In this document: one piece after another, positions 1-8,203 of the stretch
Layout of the letters: every line of letters starts with the position of its first letter
Position numbering within the stretch: the first letter of the stretch is position 1
NCBI RefSeq assembly: GCF_000520015.2
Contig: NZ_CP007044.2
Coordinates: 5,424,184-5,488,183 of the forward strand
Direction: 5' to 3'
From: Chania multitudinisentens RB-25
Lineage (GTDB): Bacteria > Pseudomonadota > Gammaproteobacteria > Enterobacterales > Enterobacteriaceae
DNA: 64,000 nucleotides
The notes under the pieces: generated by a model
The model's input: only the letters and a program-made list of their open reading frames with translations
The model's database searches: none
Told to the model about the DNA's origin: nothing
Position numbers and translations under genes: made by a program

Positions 1-213
1 GCGCAGAAAAGCAATAAAGGATCATTGAGAACGTTAATACGCATTTTTTGCTAGATAACATATATATCTTCTCCGACGTTGTTCGCGTGCACAAAGTCAA
101 TTGCGACCAGACTTGGGCAACACGGGTTATTCTCAATCGTTACTGAGCGACGCGATCCAGCAAACCCAAAGCGTGGCTTTTGGCGGTTGAGTTAATTAAA
201 AAATGAGGTAACG

Positions 214-870
214 CTATTTGAATGCAAAGATGGAATAATCAATACGCATATTTCCAGTGAGATCGGGTATACCGTCCCTCTTTCTCTCACCATAGAGATA
301 GTGTTCTTTCCTATTAAGCGACATATAAAGAATGCCTAATTGGTCATCGGTGTTTTTCTTGAGAATATCAGCCGCCATATTTGTCAAGAATTTCGTGATA
401 ATAACACCGGCGGCGAAAGTGGGATTTGCTGCGCCAAGAAGTAACGTCCCCAGGTTTGATGCAAATGCATCGAATTCTGGGTGATTAACAACGGCATCAA
501 GTTGCTCGCCGATTAGGCGAATATTGTCATCGCCCTCAGTAGCAATAAGGCACCAGTTGAAATCTTCTGGGATCGCTGTTGATTGGTAGAGAACATATCC
601 CGTATCGCCAAAAGTGAGTACCGCATTGTCTTTAACGTTGGCAATTTTAGTCAGGATTCGGGCTGAGGCGACTTGCTGGACTGCCTGTATAAGTAGGTTT
701 TTTTTCTTGATTTTATCGGTTTCTGCAATCCAGGCATCAAGCAGTGGAACCTCGGCATCTGCGGTAATAAAGCTGATTAACTGAACCTGTGCGAGATCGC
801 GTTTGAAGAAGAGGAACGCATTCTCATGATTGTCAAAAATTCGAAGCTTATTGATCCGAAAATAAAACAT
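214..870 (-). CDS. hypothetical protein, 218 aa
   Basis: I do not recognise this protein. The start at 870 is chosen because the bases just upstream on the minus strand contain a GAGGAGAGGG ribosome-binding site ending about two bases before the ATG; the reading frame could extend ten codons further but has no comparable site there. The protein begins MFYFRINKLRIFDNHE and has no signal peptide. A moderately hydrophobic Ala/Gly-rich stretch lies at about residues 140-165 (LGTLLLGAANPTFAAGVIIT), so a weak membrane-active or amphipathic segment is possible. It stands alone, facing left, with no operon partner in view. The function is unknown. The clean start signal and full-length frame make a real gene likely. 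Confidence 0.7.
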   Translation of the reverse strand: MFYFRINKLRIFDNHENAFLFFKRDLAQVQLISFITADAEVPLLDAWIAETDKIKKKNLLIQAVQQVASARILTKIANVKDNAVLTFGDTGYVLYQSTAIPEDFNWCLIATEGDDNIRLIGEQLDAVVNHPEFDAFASNLGTLLLGAANPTFAAGVIITKFLTNMAADILKKNTDDQLGILYMSLNRKEHYLYGERKRDGIPDLTGNMRIDYSIFAFK

Positions 871-1095
871 AACCCTCTCCTCTCGCTGGTGGAAACACAA
901 AGATCTCGAGTTCAGGTAGTTCGACGCCTAACGTTTGCACTGAGCGAAGCGCGTACAGACATTCAGGCCCATGCAAAAATCCCTACAGACAGTACAGATA
1001 AAAGATAGATGAGCCTGGCCGAGATTCCAGTGAGAGAATGAATAAATAAAAATATATATCAGTATTTTTAGCTATAAAAATCACGATATTGAAAT

Positions 1096-1121
1096 AAAAA
1101 TTTCATAATTATGAAATTTTT
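1096..1121. repeat. 26-bp perfect AT-rich palindrome
   Basis: The left arm AAAAATTTCATAA is followed directly by its exact reverse complement TTATGAAATTTTT, with no spacer. It lies in the divergent intergenic space, about 225 bases upstream of the start at 870 and 390 bases upstream of the dehydrogenase start. It could be a regulator site or a simple cruciform-prone sequence. It is not followed by a U-tract that would make it a clear terminator. Confidence 0.6.
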
Positions 1122-1402
1122 AGCTTGATAGTGGTTTTTTCCACTAATCACCAGCCGTTGACCGCAAAGAGCGAATGGAATGCTTGTCACTTTCCCTGCT
1201 AGAGATTTGATAACGCAGCATGCCTTGGTAAATCAGTGAATTATGTACACCAAGACTGTCGCCATCTATAGAAAAGTGAAGCCTGATGCCCGCACCGCTT
1301 CAATTCCTGTTGTACCAAACCGCCAAGGGAAAATAGGCATCAACTTACAATCAGCGACTGAGTATTGCTCCCCACTCAAATACCCGCGCTAAAAATAAAA
1401 AA

Positions 1403-1418
1403 TGTGATCACGCTCATT
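1403..1418 (+). promoter_or_regulatory. possible CRP (catabolite activator) site
   Basis: TGTGA-N6-TCATT within an A-rich flank matches the left half of the CRP consensus TGTGA-N6-TCACA exactly and three of five bases of the right half. It lies about 95 bases before the dehydrogenase ATG, a normal position for an activator of a carbon-source operon. The role is inferred from position and motif only. Confidence 0.45.
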
Positions 1419-1469
1419 ATTCAAGCAAAACAGGTTGAATACTGGATAAAACACGCCCAATATAAACAC

Positions 1470-1500
1470 AAATGCGAACACAATCCGTAAATGCGGACAA
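1470..1500 (+). promoter_or_regulatory. direct repeat, candidate operator for the IclR regulator
   Basis: AAATGCGAACAC (1470-1481) and AAATGCGGACAA (1489-1500) form an imperfect 12-base direct repeat with 19-base periodicity, ending 12 bases before the first gene of the operon. This is a plausible repressor site for the IclR-type regulator at the end of the cluster. The link is inferred from position alone. Confidence 0.3.
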
Positions 1501-1512
1501 TAGGGATGAATA

Positions 1513-2667
1513 ATGACCGAATTCACTTACAATAACCCCGTTAAACTCCACGTTGGCCCAGGTAAATTTGGCTTGCTGGGTGGCATTGCACAGCAATATG
1601 GCAAGAAGGCGCTGCTCGTGGTGTCTGATAGCACCAAACCCACTGGCCAACTTGCCAAAGCGCAGGCAACGCTGTCCGCAGCGGGGATAGAATATGTGGT
1701 GTACGACAAATTTATGCAGAACCCGCTCTCCACGCTGGTGGAAGAAGGTGCCGAACAAGCACGCCAAGAGAAGTGCGATCTGGTCATTGGTATCGGTGGC
1801 GGTAGCGCCATGGATATGACGAAAGGTATTGCATTTTGTGCCTGCAACCCCGGCAGCATCTGGGATTACGTCTTTGGCAGAAAGCAGGCGCAGTATGCGC
1901 TGCCAATTATTTTAGTGCCCACCACGGCAGGCACTGGCAGTGAAGCCAACCGCACTGCGGTATTTACCAACCCGGAAACCCACGACAAAAAAGGCCTGGT
2001 TAACCCATTAATCTACCCGGTCGCCTCGATTATCGACCCGGAACTGATGCTGACCTTGCCAAAGCGGGTGATCGCGGGGCCCGGTGCCGACGTCCTGTTC
2101 CATGCCCTTGAGTCCTATATTTCCCGCAACGCCCATCCGTTCAGCGAAATGCTCTCGCTGCGTGCAATCACGCTACTGACGAAGAACCTGCCGCGAGTTT
2201 ATGCCGATGTCACCGATCTGGCAGCCTGGGAACACGTTACCTTTGCCAGTACGCTCGCCGGAATGGCTATCGATTGTGCCGGCACAACCTTACCGCATGC
2301 GCTCCAGCACCCGATGGGAGGGCTGCTTGATGTGATTCACGCCGAAGGTATCGCTGCGGTTTATCCTGCCTTTATGGAGTACACCTGGTCGGCAGCCCCG
2401 GAAAAATTTGCCGCGATAGCTGCTGCAATGGGAGTCGATACGCGCAATATGACCACCGAGGAGGCCGCTTACAGCAGCGTTCAGGCCGTTACGTCATTCC
2501 TGTTATCCATCAATATGCAGCCTTCTTTAACTGAGCTGGGCGTGAAAGAAGAACATTTCGACTGGATCATCAATAACGTGCAAACCACGATGAAAGTGGT
2601 ACTGGAAAATAATCCACGTGTACCGGATGCCAATACGCTTCGCGATATTTTGCAGCGCAGCCTTTAA
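1513..2667 (+). CDS. iron-containing (group III) alcohol dehydrogenase
   Basis: The protein has 384 residues, normal for the family. The N-terminal dinucleotide-binding domain carries GGGSAMD at residues 95-101, and the C-terminal domain carries the metal ligands expected for this fold: D193, H197, H262 and H276. Members reduce or oxidise aldehydes, alcohols or 2-hydroxy acids with NAD(P) and Fe2+. The exact substrate cannot be read from sequence. It is the first gene of a cluster with two DgoK-like kinases, a sugar-acid symporter and a KDPGal-type aldolase. It probably carries out a redox step that feeds 2-keto-3-deoxy sugar acids into that pathway, or handles an aldehyde product. An AGGGA ribosome-binding site precedes the ATG. 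Confidence 0.85.
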   Translation: MTEFTYNNPVKLHVGPGKFGLLGGIAQQYGKKALLVVSDSTKPTGQLAKAQATLSAAGIEYVVYDKFMQNPLSTLVEEGAEQARQEKCDLVIGIGGGSAMDMTKGIAFCACNPGSIWDYVFGRKQAQYALPIILVPTTAGTGSEANRTAVFTNPETHDKKGLVNPLIYPVASIIDPELMLTLPKRVIAGPGADVLFHALESYISRNAHPFSEMLSLRAITLLTKNLPRVYADVTDLAAWEHVTFASTLAGMAIDCAGTTLPHALQHPMGGLLDVIHAEGIAAVYPAFMEYTWSAAPEKFAAIAAAMGVDTRNMTTEEAAYSSVQAVTSFLLSINMQPSLTELGVKEEHFDWIINNVQTTMKVVLENNPRVPDANTLRDILQRSL

Positions 2668-2694
2668 TAAATAAGAAAATTTAAAGGAGTGGAT

Positions 2695-3717
2695 ATGTTT
2701 ATTGTCATTGATTCAGGCTCATCCGCCACGCGTATTTATTTACTGAGTTTTTCAGGCAATGACATTATTGATAAAATAGTCATCGATGAAGGAGTGAACT
2801 CTACCCTGACTCATGGAAGTAATCATGTATTGCGCCAGGCAATGGCACAAGGTGTCAAAACACTATTGGCAAGAAACGAAAAGAAACAACAAGATATCCA
2901 CTTTATTATCGCATCGGGAATGATCACCTCAAACCTGGGGTTGCATGAGGTTCCACACCGGGTTGCACCCGCCGGTATCGAAGATTTGGCACAGCATACC
3001 CTGTCATTTGCAGCAAACGAACTCTTGGCATTAGATATTCCCGTCAAACTGATACCAGGCATTCGTAACCAGACAACGCCATCCTGGGAAAATCTCAGCG
3101 GCATTGATCTCATGCGTGGCGAAGAAACCCAGGCAATCGGCCTGCTGTTGGGGCGCCAACCTAAACTGCCCTGCATCATGATCGAGTTAGGTTCCACCAC
3201 AAAATTAATTGCGATCGATCAGCAAGGAAAAATTACAGGCAGTATTACCTCCTTAAGTGGCCAGGTATATGCTGCGATATTAAAACACACCTTCTTGTCA
3301 TCAAGCATTACAGTAACGCCAGAAGAAGAAATGGAGGAGAAAATAGATCCGAAAATTATTGATGCCGCCTGCCATTCCGTTCAAGTGAGTGGTTTATTAC
3401 GTACTTTGTTGATGACCCGATTTTTACAGTTCTCATTTCCAACAACCGCACCGCAACGCAAGCTGTTTCTTGAAAGTGCCTTTGCCGGTGACGATATAAC
3501 AACCTTTATTAATGCCCAACACCAGGGGTTCGATTTCCACGGGGATATATTTTTAATCGGTAATGCACAACGCTGTGAAATTTACCACCACGTGATTCAG
3601 AAACAGCTAAAAATAAATAACGCTCTGCAAATTATTTCGGACGAAGAACAAATAGACCTGCTGGTAATTACCGGTGCCAGCGCTATTGCCAACACGCTTC
3701 GTACCCTACACCGATAA
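2695..3717 (+). CDS. DgoK-like kinase paralogue 1 (diverged)
   Basis: This 340-residue protein belongs to the 2-dehydro-3-deoxygalactonokinase family, which phosphorylates 2-keto-3-deoxygalactonate at C6 with ATP. Family features visible here are MFIVIDSGSSATRIY at the start (phosphate-1 loop), ASGMITSNLG near residue 74, and RGEETQAIG near 141. A GTG two codons upstream could also initiate, but AAAGGAG is spaced best for the ATG at 2695. At residues 164-170, where the second copy has the usual PGSHSK-type segment, this copy reads ELGSTTK, so a conserved active-site loop has changed. It may have altered substrate specificity, be a weak enzyme, or act with the second copy. The C-terminal half is also divergent and more AT-rich. 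Confidence 0.8.
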   Translation: MFIVIDSGSSATRIYLLSFSGNDIIDKIVIDEGVNSTLTHGSNHVLRQAMAQGVKTLLARNEKKQQDIHFIIASGMITSNLGLHEVPHRVAPAGIEDLAQHTLSFAANELLALDIPVKLIPGIRNQTTPSWENLSGIDLMRGEETQAIGLLLGRQPKLPCIMIELGSTTKLIAIDQQGKITGSITSLSGQVYAAILKHTFLSSSITVTPEEEMEEKIDPKIIDAACHSVQVSGLLRTLLMTRFLQFSFPTTAPQRKLFLESAFAGDDITTFINAQHQGFDFHGDIFLIGNAQRCEIYHHVIQKQLKINNALQIISDEEQIDLLVITGASAIANTLRTLHR

Positions 3718-3733
3718 TAGAAGCGAGAAAAAC

Positions 3734-4723
3734 ATGTACATTATTACTATTGATACCGGCACCACCAACACCAGAGTTTGTGCCTGGCAGGGCGAACAAC
3801 AGCTTGCTGAGATAGCCAGCCCAACAGGCGTAAGGGATACCGCCATCACCGGCAGTACCGCAGCCTTAATGAAAGGGGTGAGCCAGGCCGTGCAGGAGGC
3901 CATAATCCAGGCCGCCATCCCCGCTGACGCAAGAGTGGTTTATCTGGCATCGGGCATGATCACTTCCAACGTCGGGCTGTGCGAAATCCCGCATTTACTG
4001 GCCCCTGCGGGGCTTAATGAATTGGCCCAGGGCATGGTAAGCGTTCCCCTACCTGAAGTTGCCGCCTCCCCCATCTGGTTTGTGCCAGGGGTCCGTAATC
4101 ATAATTCGGTAATCACACTGGAAAATGCCGAGCAGATGGACATGATGCGTGGCGAGGAAACGGAAGCCATCGGTGTGCTGGAAAGCCTTGGTATCCATGG
4201 CCCAGCGCTGATCGTGCTGCCAGGTTCGCACTCTAAATTCGTCAAAATAGATGCAGATGATCGTATTGAAGGCTGCGTCACCACCATTGGTGGTGAACTG
4301 CTGGATGTTATTACCCGGCACACTATTCTTGCCAACGCTCTGCACCAGCAATTTGCCCAAGAGATAGAAACGCCAGCCTTGCTCCAGGGCGCAAGCCAAT
4401 GCCTTAAAACCGGCCTGTCACGCACCTGTTTCTCGGTCCGTGTGCTGGATATGTTCAGTGACCTGACGCTTAACCAGAAAGCCAACGTGTTATTGGGGGC
4501 GATATTACAAGACGATTTGCAGGCGGTTAAACATAGCGAAGCTTTTACGGTCACCCCGGAAACTCACGTTGTGGTATGCGGGAAAGATACGCTTAAATTT
4601 GCCTTCGCCGCATTAATTGAGAATGACCCCTGGTTTAGCGGGAAAGTTACCGTCGCTACACCCCATCGTTCACTTTCCAGCTCTGGATTATTTTCCCTGG
4701 CCCGTTGCCGACAGATTATTTAA
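3734..4723 (+). CDS. dgoK: 2-dehydro-3-deoxygalactonokinase
   Basis: The product has 329 residues and is the better conserved of two tandem DgoK-family kinases. It transfers phosphate from ATP to 2-dehydro-3-deoxy-D-galactonate, the step before aldol cleavage. The N-terminus has the actin-like-fold loop IDTGTTNTRV. ASGMITSNVG lies at about 73-82, RGEETEAIG at 139-147, and PGSHSK at 163-168 is the expected conserved segment. The start is set at 3734, where homology begins; the frame runs 20 codons further upstream into the previous gene without a good ribosome-binding site. It begins 16 bases after the first copy ends, so the two are surely co-transcribed. The gene symbol rests on family membership; the true substrate could be a related keto-deoxy acid. 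Confidence 0.82.
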   Translation: MYIITIDTGTTNTRVCAWQGEQQLAEIASPTGVRDTAITGSTAALMKGVSQAVQEAIIQAAIPADARVVYLASGMITSNVGLCEIPHLLAPAGLNELAQGMVSVPLPEVAASPIWFVPGVRNHNSVITLENAEQMDMMRGEETEAIGVLESLGIHGPALIVLPGSHSKFVKIDADDRIEGCVTTIGGELLDVITRHTILANALHQQFAQEIETPALLQGASQCLKTGLSRTCFSVRVLDMFSDLTLNQKANVLLGAILQDDLQAVKHSEAFTVTPETHVVVCGKDTLKFAFAALIENDPWFSGKVTVATPHRSLSSSGLFSLARCRQII

Positions 4724-4761
4724 TTCCTTTGTACCCTACATAAAATTAAAAGGTCTGACTT

Positions 4762-6069
4762 ATGAATACCATCGTTAATGAAAGAGCAATAACTAAAAAA
4801 CGAGGAAATAAGCGTTGGTTTGTTGTTTTCCTCCTGTTGGTTGGCGGTATTGTTAATTACCTTGACCGCGCCAGCCTTTCCATTGCTGCACCGGACATGA
4901 TGAAAGATCTGAACTTATCCAATACCGATATCGGGCTATTAGGTTCGGTGTTTGCCCTGATCTACGCGCTTTGCCAGCTGCCTGCCGGTTGGTTGGTTGA
5001 CCGCTTCGGCCCCAAAAAAGTGTATGGCTGGGCCGTAGGGTTATGGAGCGGTGCCACAATGTTAACCGGTGCTTGCAGCAACATGGTGAGCCTGATTTTT
5101 GCCCGCGGCCTGTTGGGGGTTACCGAAGCCCCTTGCTGGCCAGGAGCGGCAAAGATTACCGCTTCGTGGTTCCCGAAAAGTGAACGTGCGTTGGCAACCG
5201 GCTTCTGGGATGCCGCGTCTAAATGGGGGCCCGCTATCGCCCCTCCGATTCTGGTTGCCATCATTGTCCCTTTCGGCTGGCGTGCTCTGTTTTATATTGC
5301 CGGTGCAATAGGCTTTATTTTCGTGGCCTTTTTCATCTTCGCTTACCATCAACCGGAAAAACACCCAAACATTACTCAAGAAGAACTCGATTATATTAAA
5401 GAAGGCGGCGGTGGTACTGCCCAAAAATTAACGGGCGGTACGGAAAAAGTCAGTTGGGGCGGTTTATTTAAATATCGCTGCATCTGGGGAATGATTTTAG
5501 GGTGGTTCTGTTATGTGTGGATGATGAATATTTTCACCACCTTCTTGCCGCTTTATTTAATGAAAACGCAAAACATACAGTTCAAAGAGTTAGGCATCTA
5601 CGCCAGTATTCCTTATTTCGGCGGGATTGTCGGCGCAATTGCCGGTGGCTACATCTCCAAATGGCTGGTTGATAAACAGATCTTCAAAGAATCTTTAAAG
5701 GCCAAACGCGCCACGATCAGCGTCTCTGCCCTCTTGGCCGGTGCGGCTGTGATTGCAGTACCTATGGTGGATAGCCTGTCGGCAACCCTGACATTGCTGG
5801 TGATTGCCATGGCTCTGCTTTCCTCGCTTTCTGCAACGGGCTGGGCATTACCTGGTGATGTTGCCCCTGCTTCCATGGTGGCCTCGGTGGGCAGTATCCA
5901 GAACTTCGGCGGCTATTTTGCCGGCTCGTTATCACCGCTGGTGACCGGATTAATCGCCGATGTCACGGGGTCTTATACCTTGGCTTTTGTCAGCGGTGGG
6001 ATTATCGCAGCCTGCGCTGCGCTGTGTTACTGGTTCATCGTTAAAGAACCCGTGGCCGTAACGGATTGA
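4762..6069 (+). CDS. MFS transporter, anion:cation symporter family (sugar acid uptake)
   Basis: The 435-residue polytopic membrane protein has about 12 hydrophobic segments and the ACS-family opening GGIVNYLDRASLSIAAPDM, as in galactonate, glucarate and hexuronate transporters (DgoT, GudP, ExuT). The loop LVDRFGPKKVYG after the second membrane segment is the MFS motif A. The central cytoplasmic loop is at about residues 200-235. It should import a sugar acid with a proton across the inner membrane and supply the neighbouring kinases and aldolase. AAAAGG precedes the ATG by about nine bases. Exact specificity cannot be read, but the neighbours point to an aldonate or 2-keto-3-deoxyaldonate. 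Confidence 0.85.
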   Translation: MNTIVNERAITKKRGNKRWFVVFLLLVGGIVNYLDRASLSIAAPDMMKDLNLSNTDIGLLGSVFALIYALCQLPAGWLVDRFGPKKVYGWAVGLWSGATMLTGACSNMVSLIFARGLLGVTEAPCWPGAAKITASWFPKSERALATGFWDAASKWGPAIAPPILVAIIVPFGWRALFYIAGAIGFIFVAFFIFAYHQPEKHPNITQEELDYIKEGGGGTAQKLTGGTEKVSWGGLFKYRCIWGMILGWFCYVWMMNIFTTFLPLYLMKTQNIQFKELGIYASIPYFGGIVGAIAGGYISKWLVDKQIFKESLKAKRATISVSALLAGAAVIAVPMVDSLSATLTLLVIAMALLSSLSATGWALPGDVAPASMVASVGSIQNFGGYFAGSLSPLVTGLIADVTGSYTLAFVSGGIIAACAALCYWFIVKEPVAVTD

Positions 6070-6115
6070 CGTCGTCGGGGAGGCAACTCCCCGACATTTC
6101 CATAAGAGGTTAGAC

Positions 6116-6763
6116 ATGATTAAGCAACGCGTGATTCGCGCTATAGAAGAAACCGGCATGATTGCCATTGTACGCGGCGTCGCACCAGAAAGTATTTTAC
6201 CCCTCGCCACCGCGCTGTATGAAGGTGGCATTCGGGTGATTGAAGTGACCTGTAACTCCACCCGCCACCTGGAGAGTATCAGCACCCTTAAACAGGAAGT
6301 GGGAGACAAGATGTGGATAGGAGCAGGCACGGTGCTCAACCCGGTCATGGCGCAACTGGTGCTGGATGCCGGTGCCGATTTTGTGCTCTCCCCGGATTTT
6401 AATCCCGATGTGGTAATGATGGTGCATGAAAAGCAGCGGCTGATGATCCCTGCGGTAATGACGCCTTCTGAAATCTTACAGGCCTGCCGGTTAGGTGTGG
6501 ATCTTTTAAAACTATTCCCAGCCAATAGCCTCGGTGTGACTTATCTGAAAGAGGTGCGGGGGCCACTGGATGGGCTGCCTTTGATCCCGGTTGGCGGCAT
6601 TACGCTTGAAAATACCCGTGAATTTGCCAAAGCTGGCGCGTTTGCGGTGGGCGTGGGGAGCGCGTTGACCAATAAGCAGTGGATTGAACAAGGCGACTGG
6701 AGCGCCATTACACAGCAGGCAAAAACCTTTATCCAGGCGTTTCATGAAGGCAAACAAGCCTGA
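6116..6763 (+). CDS. dgoA: 2-dehydro-3-deoxy-6-phosphogalactonate / KDPG-type aldolase
   Basis: The 215-residue class I aldolase of the KDPG/KHG family cleaves 2-keto-3-deoxy-6-phospho sugar acids to pyruvate and glyceraldehyde 3-phosphate. R20, E43 (in VIEVT) and the Schiff-base K132 (in LLKLFPA) are in place, and the length is normal for a trimeric single-domain enzyme. It follows the transporter by 46 bases and is the last step of the pathway before central metabolism. The choice of DgoA over Eda rests on the two DgoK-type kinases upstream; the sequence alone does not separate galacto from gluco epimers. A hairpin follows the stop. Confidence 0.82.
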   Translation: MIKQRVIRAIEETGMIAIVRGVAPESILPLATALYEGGIRVIEVTCNSTRHLESISTLKQEVGDKMWIGAGTVLNPVMAQLVLDAGADFVLSPDFNPDVVMMVHEKQRLMIPAVMTPSEILQACRLGVDLLKLFPANSLGVTYLKEVRGPLDGLPLIPVGGITLENTREFAKAGAFAVGVGSALTNKQWIEQGDWSAITQQAKTFIQAFHEGKQA

Positions 6764-6771
6764 CTCCGTAG

Positions 6772-6806
6772 ATAAGCAAGCCATAGGGAAACCGTGGCTT
6801 GCTTAT
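6772..6806 (+). terminator. hairpin after the aldolase gene
   Basis: ATAAGCAAGCCA (6772-6783) pairs perfectly with TGGCTTGCTTAT (6795-6806) around an 11-base loop. It begins eight bases after the aldolase stop. There is no strong U-run after it, so termination may be partial. It separates the catabolic genes from the regulator. Confidence 0.55.
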
Positions 6807-6879
6807 TCAGAAGGCTACTGTATTCGCTCTCATTACCTCGTTATACTGCCTGTTATAAAAACAACAGTGAGGTAAGCCT

Positions 6880-7683
6880 GTGTCTGAAAAGATAAATCGT
6901 TCGGTTTTCAGGGCGTTGGAGATGCTGGAACTGATTGCAGCAAGTAAAAACGAGCTGACCATCACCGAAATAAGCAAACAGCTTGGCATCCCAAAGAGCA
7001 CAACCTTTGATATTCTCTATACCCTGCTTGATAAAGGCTATCTTGAGCAGACCAACGAAAAACAGAAGCATTTTAAGCTGGGCGTAAAATTGTTCCAGAC
7101 CGGTGCCAGTTACCTCGATCAAACCCCTTTCCAGAATGTGGCACATGCGATGCTGGAGAAACTCTCCGAACTGGCAGGGGAAACCGTGTTTCTCGCGTTA
7201 CTGAATAATGACGAGTTGGTTTATTTTGATAAAGTGGAAAGCCCTAACTCCGTGAGAACTTCGGCCAGAATTGGCTCCAATAACCCGTTGTATTGTACCG
7301 GGCTGGGTAAAGCAATCCTGGCAACGCTGCCTGACGATGAAGTGAAAGCCATTCTGGCACGCACTGGTGGGCTAAAGGCCATCACACCGCATACTGTGAC
7401 CAATGAAGCACAGTTTTTCTCTATTCTGAATCAGGCCCGCCAGCAAGGATATGCGGTTGACGATCGCGAACATAACGCGGAAGTATTCTGTCTTGCCGCC
7501 CCGGTCTACAACCTGCAAGGGAAAGTTTACGCGGCCATCAGCATCGCCAGCCTATTTACTAAAATTAACCACCAGCCGGAAAAGATTGCCACGTTGGGGA
7601 AAATAATCTCCGATACGGCGCTGGAGCTTTCGCAGCGTATCGGCTACCGCGGCCAGCGGTTGTATGCCGATTTTCTGCGTTAA
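6880..7683 (+). CDS. IclR-family transcriptional regulator
   Basis: The 267-residue protein has an N-terminal winged helix-turn-helix (about residues 8-65, with ITEISKQLGIPKSTTFDILYTL) and a C-terminal IclR effector domain (about 85-255) that usually binds a small carboxylate. Initiation is at GTG, with GTGAGG seven bases upstream. It is encoded just downstream of the sugar-acid genes in the same direction and is their likely local regulator; the direct repeat at 1470-1500 is a candidate site. E. coli controls its galactonate operon with a GntR-type protein, so this cluster is wired differently. Confidence 0.87.
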   Translation: MSEKINRSVFRALEMLELIAASKNELTITEISKQLGIPKSTTFDILYTLLDKGYLEQTNEKQKHFKLGVKLFQTGASYLDQTPFQNVAHAMLEKLSELAGETVFLALLNNDELVYFDKVESPNSVRTSARIGSNNPLYCTGLGKAILATLPDDEVKAILARTGGLKAITPHTVTNEAQFFSILNQARQQGYAVDDREHNAEVFCLAAPVYNLQGKVYAAISIASLFTKINHQPEKIATLGKIISDTALELSQRIGYRGQRLYADFLR

Positions 7684-7702
7684 CTTCCCGGCCTGGCTCT
7701 CG

Positions 7703-7727
7703 CCACGGTTATTCTGGGTAACCGTGG
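7703..7727 (+). terminator. hairpin after the IclR gene
   Basis: CCACGGTTA and TAACCGTGG form a nine-base perfect stem with a seven-base loop, 20 bases after the regulator's stop. No U-tract follows, so this is a likely but not certain terminator. Confidence 0.5.
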
Positions 7728-7742
7728 TGATAGTCAAGACCC

Positions 7743-8029
7743 TGACCTGTTCTCCATTGATTAACACTCCACGATGTTTGTAATGTCTTCATCATTAACG
7801 TGAGGACATCCCCATGAAGAAGCGTTTTTCCGACGAACCGATCATCAGTATTCTCCGCGAGGCTGAAGCCGGTGTTTCTGCCCGTGAACTGTGCCGTAAC
7901 TATGCTACGTTTTATACTTGGCGCAAGAAGTATGGCAGCATGGAGCCCCCCAAAGTTAAGCGATTGAAGACTCTTGAAAAAGAGAACGCTCGTCTGAAGA
8001 AGCTGCTCACCGAGAACATACTGGATATA
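7743..8029 (+). mobile_element. remnant of an IS3-family element (left end plus orfA fragment)
   Basis: The sequence from the terminal TGACCTG onward follows the left end of the larger IS3-family element at 10976: it shares the GTAATGTCTTCAT segment, the GTGAGG ribosome-binding site and the ATGAAGAAGCG start. Similarity stops at about 8029. There is no orfB and no right end, so it is a decayed, immobile copy. It marks the left edge of the accessory region. Confidence 0.75.
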
Positions 8030-8032
8030 TAG
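7814..8032 (+). pseudogene. truncated IS3-family orfA
   Basis: The reading frame encodes 72 residues of the DNA-binding OrfA (MKKRFSDEPIISILREAEAG). Compared with the intact copy at 11048 it lacks the four residues ISDA before TFYTWRKK and loses the end after LLTEN. It is a non-functional fragment. Confidence 0.75.
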
Positions 8033-8066
8033 CGAGAAAGGTAGGTAAACGTTGGGTTTCAGACAC

Positions 8067-8111
8067 AAAAAAAGACGTCAGTTGGCGTCCATTGGAATGG
8101 CCGGACTCGAA
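8067..8111 (-). other. tRNA-3'-end-like remnant with terminator; candidate island junction (attL)
   Basis: Read on the minus strand, a T-arm-like segment TTCGAGTCCGGCC is followed by a GACG/CGTC hairpin (8074-8089) and seven U residues, the layout of a tRNA 3' end with its terminator. GGCCGGACTCGAA (8099-8111) is identical to 13 bases of leuX and in the same orientation as that tRNA on the plus strand. The bases after it (ATTCCAATGG) differ from leuX. It could therefore be a short attL core of the leuX island, or a relic from another integration. Confidence 0.4.
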
Positions 8112-8203
8112 TTTCAACATTAATCAACTGAATTTTAATTGATTAATCACAAAATTAATGCTTATGTATACTCAGTTGTATACTTACCTGTCTTACTTCA
8201 AAG

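Larger units (their letters stand above)
871..1512. other. AT-rich intergenic region upstream of the sugar-acid operon
   Basis: I see no convincing gene in these 640 bases; the one short plus-strand frame at 826-1008 overlaps the start of the leftward gene and has no ribosome-binding site. The region holds a 26-base perfect palindrome (1096-1121), a CRP-like site (1403-1418) and a direct repeat (1470-1500). It should contain the promoters of both the leftward hypothetical gene and the rightward catabolic operon. Confidence 0.6.

Noticed and set aside
1..213. Possible 3' end of a gene entering from the left (frame ending at 188-190)
   Set aside because: The frame has stops at 26 and shortly after, and no recognisable motif; too little evidence for a gene or pseudogene.
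826..1008. 60-codon plus-strand frame overlapping the first hypothetical gene
   Set aside because: It starts inside the coding region of the leftward gene and has no initiation signal.
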